NCBI GenBank assembly: GCA_031580945.1
Contig: JAVLBT010000099.1
Span: 1-10,975 of the forward strand
Reading direction: 5' to 3'
Length of the DNA: 10,975 nucleotides
From: Gracilimonas sp031580945
Lineage (GTDB): Bacteria > Bacteroidota > Rhodothermia > Balneolales > Balneolaceae
Shown here one piece after another: positions 8,236-10,975 of the stretch (positions are counted from its first letter, which is position 1; the number at the start of each line of letters is the position of its first letter). The notes under the pieces were generated by a model. That model saw only the letters and a program-made list of their open reading frames with translations. It was not told the origin of the DNA and searched no databases. A program made the position numbers and the translations under genes.

Positions 8236-9154
8236 ATGTCAGACATCAAACTCTTTCAAATCAAAGGCCAGCAAGTAACTGAACTTACCGGCTCAGCAGC
8301 TAAGATTGAGAAATCACTTCAAAGCCAGATTGAAGCTAATTTGGAAACCTATCTTGGTGTTCGATTTTTGGCCTCCGAGTACTCTACCGGAACAAACCAT
8401 GGTGGCCGGATTGATACACTGGGAATTGATGAGAATGGAAGCCCGGTAATTATTGAGTACAAGCGAGCCATGAATGAGAATGTGATCAATCAGGGCTTAT
8501 TTTATCTGGATTGGCTGTTTGACCATAAAGCTGAGTTTGAGCTACTGGCTCTTAAAGAATATCAGTAAAGAGGATTTAGAAAATATTGACTGGAACAACC
8601 CAAGGCTGCTTTGCATTGCCGGAGACTTCACCAAGTATGATGAACATGCGGTAAAGCAGATGAATCGGAACATTGAGCTAATCCGGTATCGAAAGTTTGG
8701 TGAAGATCTTTTGCTGTTGGAGTTGGTTAATGTAGTGGAAGCAAAAAATGGAAATGTAGCAACTACATCATCGGGACCTTCCAAATCGAAACAGCAATAC
8801 AGAACGGTAAGCCAGTATCTCGAAAGCGCAAATCAAGAACTTACGGACCTATATTATGCACTTCGTGACTATATGATGAACCTTGGAGATGATGTGCAGG
8901 AGAAAACACTGAAATTCTATATCGCTTACAAACGAATTAAGGATTTTGCCTGTGTGGAAGTTCACCCTCAGAGCCAAAAACTATATGTTTATGTGAAGCT
9001 GAACCCTGAAGAGATACATTTAGAGGAAGACTTTACAAGGGATGTTAGAAACATTGGTCATTATGGAACCGGTGATCTTGAAATAACCATCCGCAATAAA
9101 GAAGATCTGGAAAAAGCTGAGCCATTGATTTTGAGGAGTTATGAGGGGAGTTGA
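8236..9154 (+). pseudogene. NucS-like/DUF5655-family nuclease-fold protein, frameshifted
   Basis: The first part (ATG 8236 to a stop at 8568) carries a PD-(D/E)xK-type core: GGRIDTLGID with D60, then VIIEYKRAMN with E74 and K76, as in the N-terminal domain of proteins annotated as DUF91/NucS-like with a C-terminal DUF5655. The similarity then jumps to the next frame at about 8559-8563, continuing as ISKEDLENIDWNNPRLLCIAGDF. A DUF5655-type domain follows (repaired residues about 190-300), after a Ser/Lys-rich linker. Deleting one T near 8562 gives ...LALKEISKEDLENIDW at the expected length, for about 305 residues in total, so a single-base insertion is the simplest cause. The site is not in a long homopolymer. 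The role of the family is not settled; its fold and its company with restriction genes suggest a nucleic-acid-acting or defence-linked protein. It starts 3 bp after the PIN gene and is probably in the same transcript. Confidence 0.8.
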
Positions 9155-9179
9155 ATGATATGTTACTAATTGTTCTTCT

Positions 9180-9208
9180 TGTCAGAAATATTTACTAAAT
9201 TTCTGACA
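9180..9208. promoter_or_regulatory. Perfect 10-bp inverted repeat, probable AbiE operator
   Basis: TGTCAGAAAT (9180-9189) and ATTTCTGACA (9199-9208) form a perfect inverted repeat with a 9-base AT-rich spacer, ending 19 bases before the AbiEi start codon. AbiEi antitoxins are known to repress their own promoter by binding inverted repeats, so this is most likely the autoregulatory operator. A TAAATTTC at 9196-9203 resembles the Bacteroidota -7 box TAnnTTTG with one mismatch and would lie under the repeat, but no well-spaced TTG partner is seen. No T-run follows, which argues against a terminator. Confidence 0.65.
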
Positions 9209-9227
9209 GAAAATTAAAATAAAATTC

Positions 9228-9827
9228 ATGCAAACCATAGAAGAACAAATACTTAATAAAATTAAAAATTATAACCGTGGAAAAATATTTTTCCCGGATC
9301 ATTTTTATCAATTTGGTAGCGAAGATGCTGTGCATAAAGCCCTTTCAAGACTTGAAGAAGATGGGAAGTTAGAAAGGCTTGGACATGGTATTTATTTATA
9401 TCCAAAACAAGATCCTCAATTAGGGGTATTGAAACCGGGCTTGGATAAAATTGCAGAAGCCATTGCAAAAAGAGACAAAGCTAAAATTATTCCCGCTGGC
9501 GCATTGGCATTAAATAAGCTTGGACTGTCAACACAAGTGCCAATGAATGCTGTTTATCTGACTGACGGTTCACCAAGAAGTATTCAGATTGGAAACCGAA
9601 AAATTAAATTCAAAAGAACCGTTCCAAGAAATCTAAAAGCAAAGGGGGAGATAAGTTCGTTGGTTATTCAGGCTTTAAAAGAAATTGGCAACGGGAATGT
9701 GACCGAACAACAAAAAGAGAAAATCACTGAGTTACTGAAAAAAGAAAAACCGGAGCACTTAAAACATGATATCAAACTTGCTCCGGTATGGATTCGGGAA
9801 ATAATGGAACAAAGTATAGAGCAATGA
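9228..9827 (+). CDS. AbiEi-like antitoxin (DUF6088 family), winged-helix autorepressor
   Basis: This is the antitoxin and transcriptional repressor of an AbiE (type IV) toxin-antitoxin abortive-infection system. The 199-residue protein starts with a winged-helix DNA-binding domain at about residues 8-63 (recognition region SEDAVHKALSRLEEDGKLER, then the wing LGHGIYLYPK). Next comes the AbiEi-type segment with AGALALNKLGLSTQVP and an antiparallel beta region (YLTDGSPRSIQIGNRKIKFK) that in this family gives the characteristic T-G-x-x-R signature. The frame is intact. ATG 9228 lacks a Shine-Dalgarno sequence, and the inverted repeat at 9180-9208 lies just upstream as the likely binding site. The stop overlaps the AbiEii start by ATGA (9824-9827), so toxin translation is coupled to antitoxin translation. 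Confidence 0.88.
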   Translation: MQTIEEQILNKIKNYNRGKIFFPDHFYQFGSEDAVHKALSRLEEDGKLERLGHGIYLYPKQDPQLGVLKPGLDKIAEAIAKRDKAKIIPAGALALNKLGLSTQVPMNAVYLTDGSPRSIQIGNRKIKFKRTVPRNLKAKGEISSLVIQALKEIGNGNVTEQQKEKITELLKKEKPEHLKHDIKLAPVWIREIMEQSIEQ

Positions 9828-10828
9828 TCGACTGGCTAAAGGTAGAAGACGACAGAAAGAAACTGGTGTATGAACAGGTAGCCGCAAATGAAGGGTTGCC
9901 GCCCATAGCCATTGAAAAAGATTTTTGGGTAACTTTGGTATTAGCATCTGTTTTCGAACTTGGGCAGGCTGAAAATATGGTTTTTAAAGGAGGGACTTCT
10001 TTGAGCAAAGGCTGGAATCTAATCCAGCGGTTTTCTGAAGATGTGGACCTGGCCGTAGATCGAAAAGCATTTGGCTTTGATGGAACACTCGGAAGCAGCA
10101 AAAGGACAAGATTACGTAAAGCGATTCGGGAATTTGTACTGGAAAAGTTAACACCGGAATTAATTAATAATCTTAAGGAAAAAGGAGCTGATGTTGAAGT
10201 GGAGGTTTGGGAATCTGAAAATTCAGACGAAGATCCTTCAACCATTGAGGTTAGATTTCCTGCTGTTACAGAATCTGTAAAATACCTCCCACCAAGAGTA
10301 TTGATTGAAATAAATGCTCGGTCCTTAATCGAACCGAACTAAGAAAAAGAACTTACTCCCTTGGTTGGTTCCGTATTTCCACAGTTAGAGATTGATTTGA
10401 TACCGGTAAAAATTCCTTGTGTGCTACCCAGACGCACATTCCTGGAGAAAGTGTTTTTGTTACACGAGGAATTTCAGAAGAACCCGGATGAAATGAGAGC
10501 AGAACGATTAAGCCGACATTTGTATGATGTTGAAGCAATCATGGATACAGACCACGGGAAAGGGGCATTAGATGATGAAGAGCTTTATATGGATATTATT
10601 CATCACCGGAAGCATTTAACAAAAATCAGTGGAATTGATTACAAAAAACATTTACCTGGTACCATAAACCTTGTACCACCGGACGCTTCCATAAAGCAAT
10701 GGCAGGACGATTATCGTGAGATGCAGGAAAGTATGATTCACGGTGATTCTGTATCGTTTGATAAGCTCATTGACAGAATAAAAGAATTAATGGAGAGAAT
10801 AAATCAATTGGATTTTAAGGGTACATGA
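9824..10828 (+). pseudogene. AbiEii/AbiGii nucleotidyltransferase toxin with internal stop
   Basis: AbiEii toxins are cytoplasmic nucleotidyltransferases of the pol-beta superfamily; characterised relatives add nucleotides to tRNA and stop growth during phage infection. The start is taken at ATG 9824, overlapping the AbiEi stop, rather than the in-frame ATG at 9788. Read through, the protein would be 334 residues. The nucleotide-binding and metal-binding motif is clear: KGGTSLSKGW (residues 55-64), then FSEDVDLAVD (70-79) with D73 and D75. Downstream are family motifs RRTFLEKVFLLHEE and RLSRHLYDVEAI. Both halves are in the same frame, separated only by TAA at 10340-10342 (codon 173), so this is a point nonsense change rather than a frameshift. 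The first half keeps the catalytic GGTS and DxD but lacks the C-terminal helical half, so the toxin is probably dead. A TTG restart at 10361 is possible but unsupported. Confidence 0.88.
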
Positions 10829-10858
10829 GAGCATCCATACAAATAGCTGATACTATAG

Positions 10859-10933
10859 GTAACAAAGAGTAATTTAAATCAAGTACTAAGCAAAGTAGAT
10901 TCAGGAAAAGAAATAATTTATATAACTGAATAA
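10859..10933 (+). pseudogene. Possible Phd/YefM-type antitoxin relic
   Basis: In the frame through 10868 the bases read KSNLNQVLSKVDSGKEII and on to a TAA at 10931-10933. This closely resembles the core helix-turn of Phd/YefM antitoxins (the usual pattern is L..NLS.VL..V..GEEIIIT). No start codon exists in this frame: TAG stops lie at 10844 and 10856, and a further TAA follows at 10946. An ATG at 10825, overlapping the AbiEii stop, opens a 15-codon frame (MRASIQIADTIGNKE, stop at 10870) in another frame, so a frameshift could join the two. If real it is a remnant of a third toxin-antitoxin locus. It is short and could be coincidence. Confidence 0.35.
10896..10913 (+). repeat. Right copy of an imperfect 18-bp direct repeat
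   Basis: This is the partner of the copy at 50-67, differing at one base. It lies inside the possible Phd/YefM relic, where it encodes the DSGKE residues, so shared coding constraint or chance is an alternative to a mobile-element boundary. Confidence 0.35.
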
Positions 10934-10975
10934 ATCAAAGGCAAATAACCTGCAACAACCTATTATATCTCCCAG

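Noticed and set aside
9772..10245. A 157-codon open frame on the minus strand opposite AbiEii.
   Set aside because: It is Ser/Leu-rich low-information sequence without a recognisable motif, and it lies opposite a well-supported AbiEi/AbiEii coding region; a shadow frame.
1..10975. CRISPR arrays, tRNA or rRNA genes, and transposase or integrase genes.
   Set aside because: No regularly spaced repeats, no cloverleaf-like sequence and no recombinase motifs were seen on either strand.

Overview
The window is a compact run of antiviral-defence and toxin-antitoxin-type genes. Every supported gene is on the + strand, and a striking share are broken. Base composition is moderately AT-rich and the proteins are rich in Lys and Glu. 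Almost no start codon has a Shine-Dalgarno sequence; AT-rich bases or an ATGA stop-start overlap precede most of them. Together with the gene content this suggests a member of the Bacteroidota/Balneolota/Chlorobiota group on a mobile or accessory chromosomal segment. That is an inference from style, not from any marker gene.

Layout. Bases 1-157 are an AT-rich leader without a recognisable gene. Bases 158-6482 hold a Type III restriction-modification operon. It has a long mod gene (158-3240, N6-adenine methyltransferase, DPPYN and FAGSGTT motifs), broken by a frameshift near 797-805, and an apparently intact res gene (3237-6482, DEGH-box helicase plus PD-D-K nuclease). The two overlap by ATGA. 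The catalytic and target-recognition core of mod (about 1480-2750) is much more AT-rich than its ends, which suggests a domain swap. Two small overlapping frames follow: a 49-residue unknown (6475-6624) and the truncated first 30-odd residues of an AlbA_2 (Schlafen-type) protein (6621-6755). The AlbA_2 fragment runs into a GC-richer block holding two small hairpins.

Bases 6821-8232 hold an unrecognised 317-residue protein followed 8 bp later by a PIN-domain (VapC-like) ribonuclease, a candidate toxin-antitoxin pair with an unusually large partner. Bases 8236-9154 are a frameshifted NucS-like/DUF5655 nuclease-family gene. Bases 9228-10828 are an AbiE-type toxin-antitoxin operon. It has a perfect 10-bp inverted repeat upstream as likely operator, an intact AbiEi-like antitoxin (DUF6088 family), and an AbiEii nucleotidyltransferase toxin interrupted by an in-frame TAA at codon 173. 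A possible Phd/YefM antitoxin relic closes the window. An imperfect 18-bp direct repeat (17/18) lies near both ends, at 50-67 and 10896-10913.

How they work together. Mod would both methylate the recognition site and supply target recognition to Res, so a broken Mod leaves Res without a partner and probably harmless. Likewise the AbiEii toxin is broken while its antitoxin is intact. The picture is a defence island in decay in which the damage falls on effector or recognition components. The 317-residue protein/PIN pair is the only complete module besides Res and AbiEi, and the best candidate for something not yet described.
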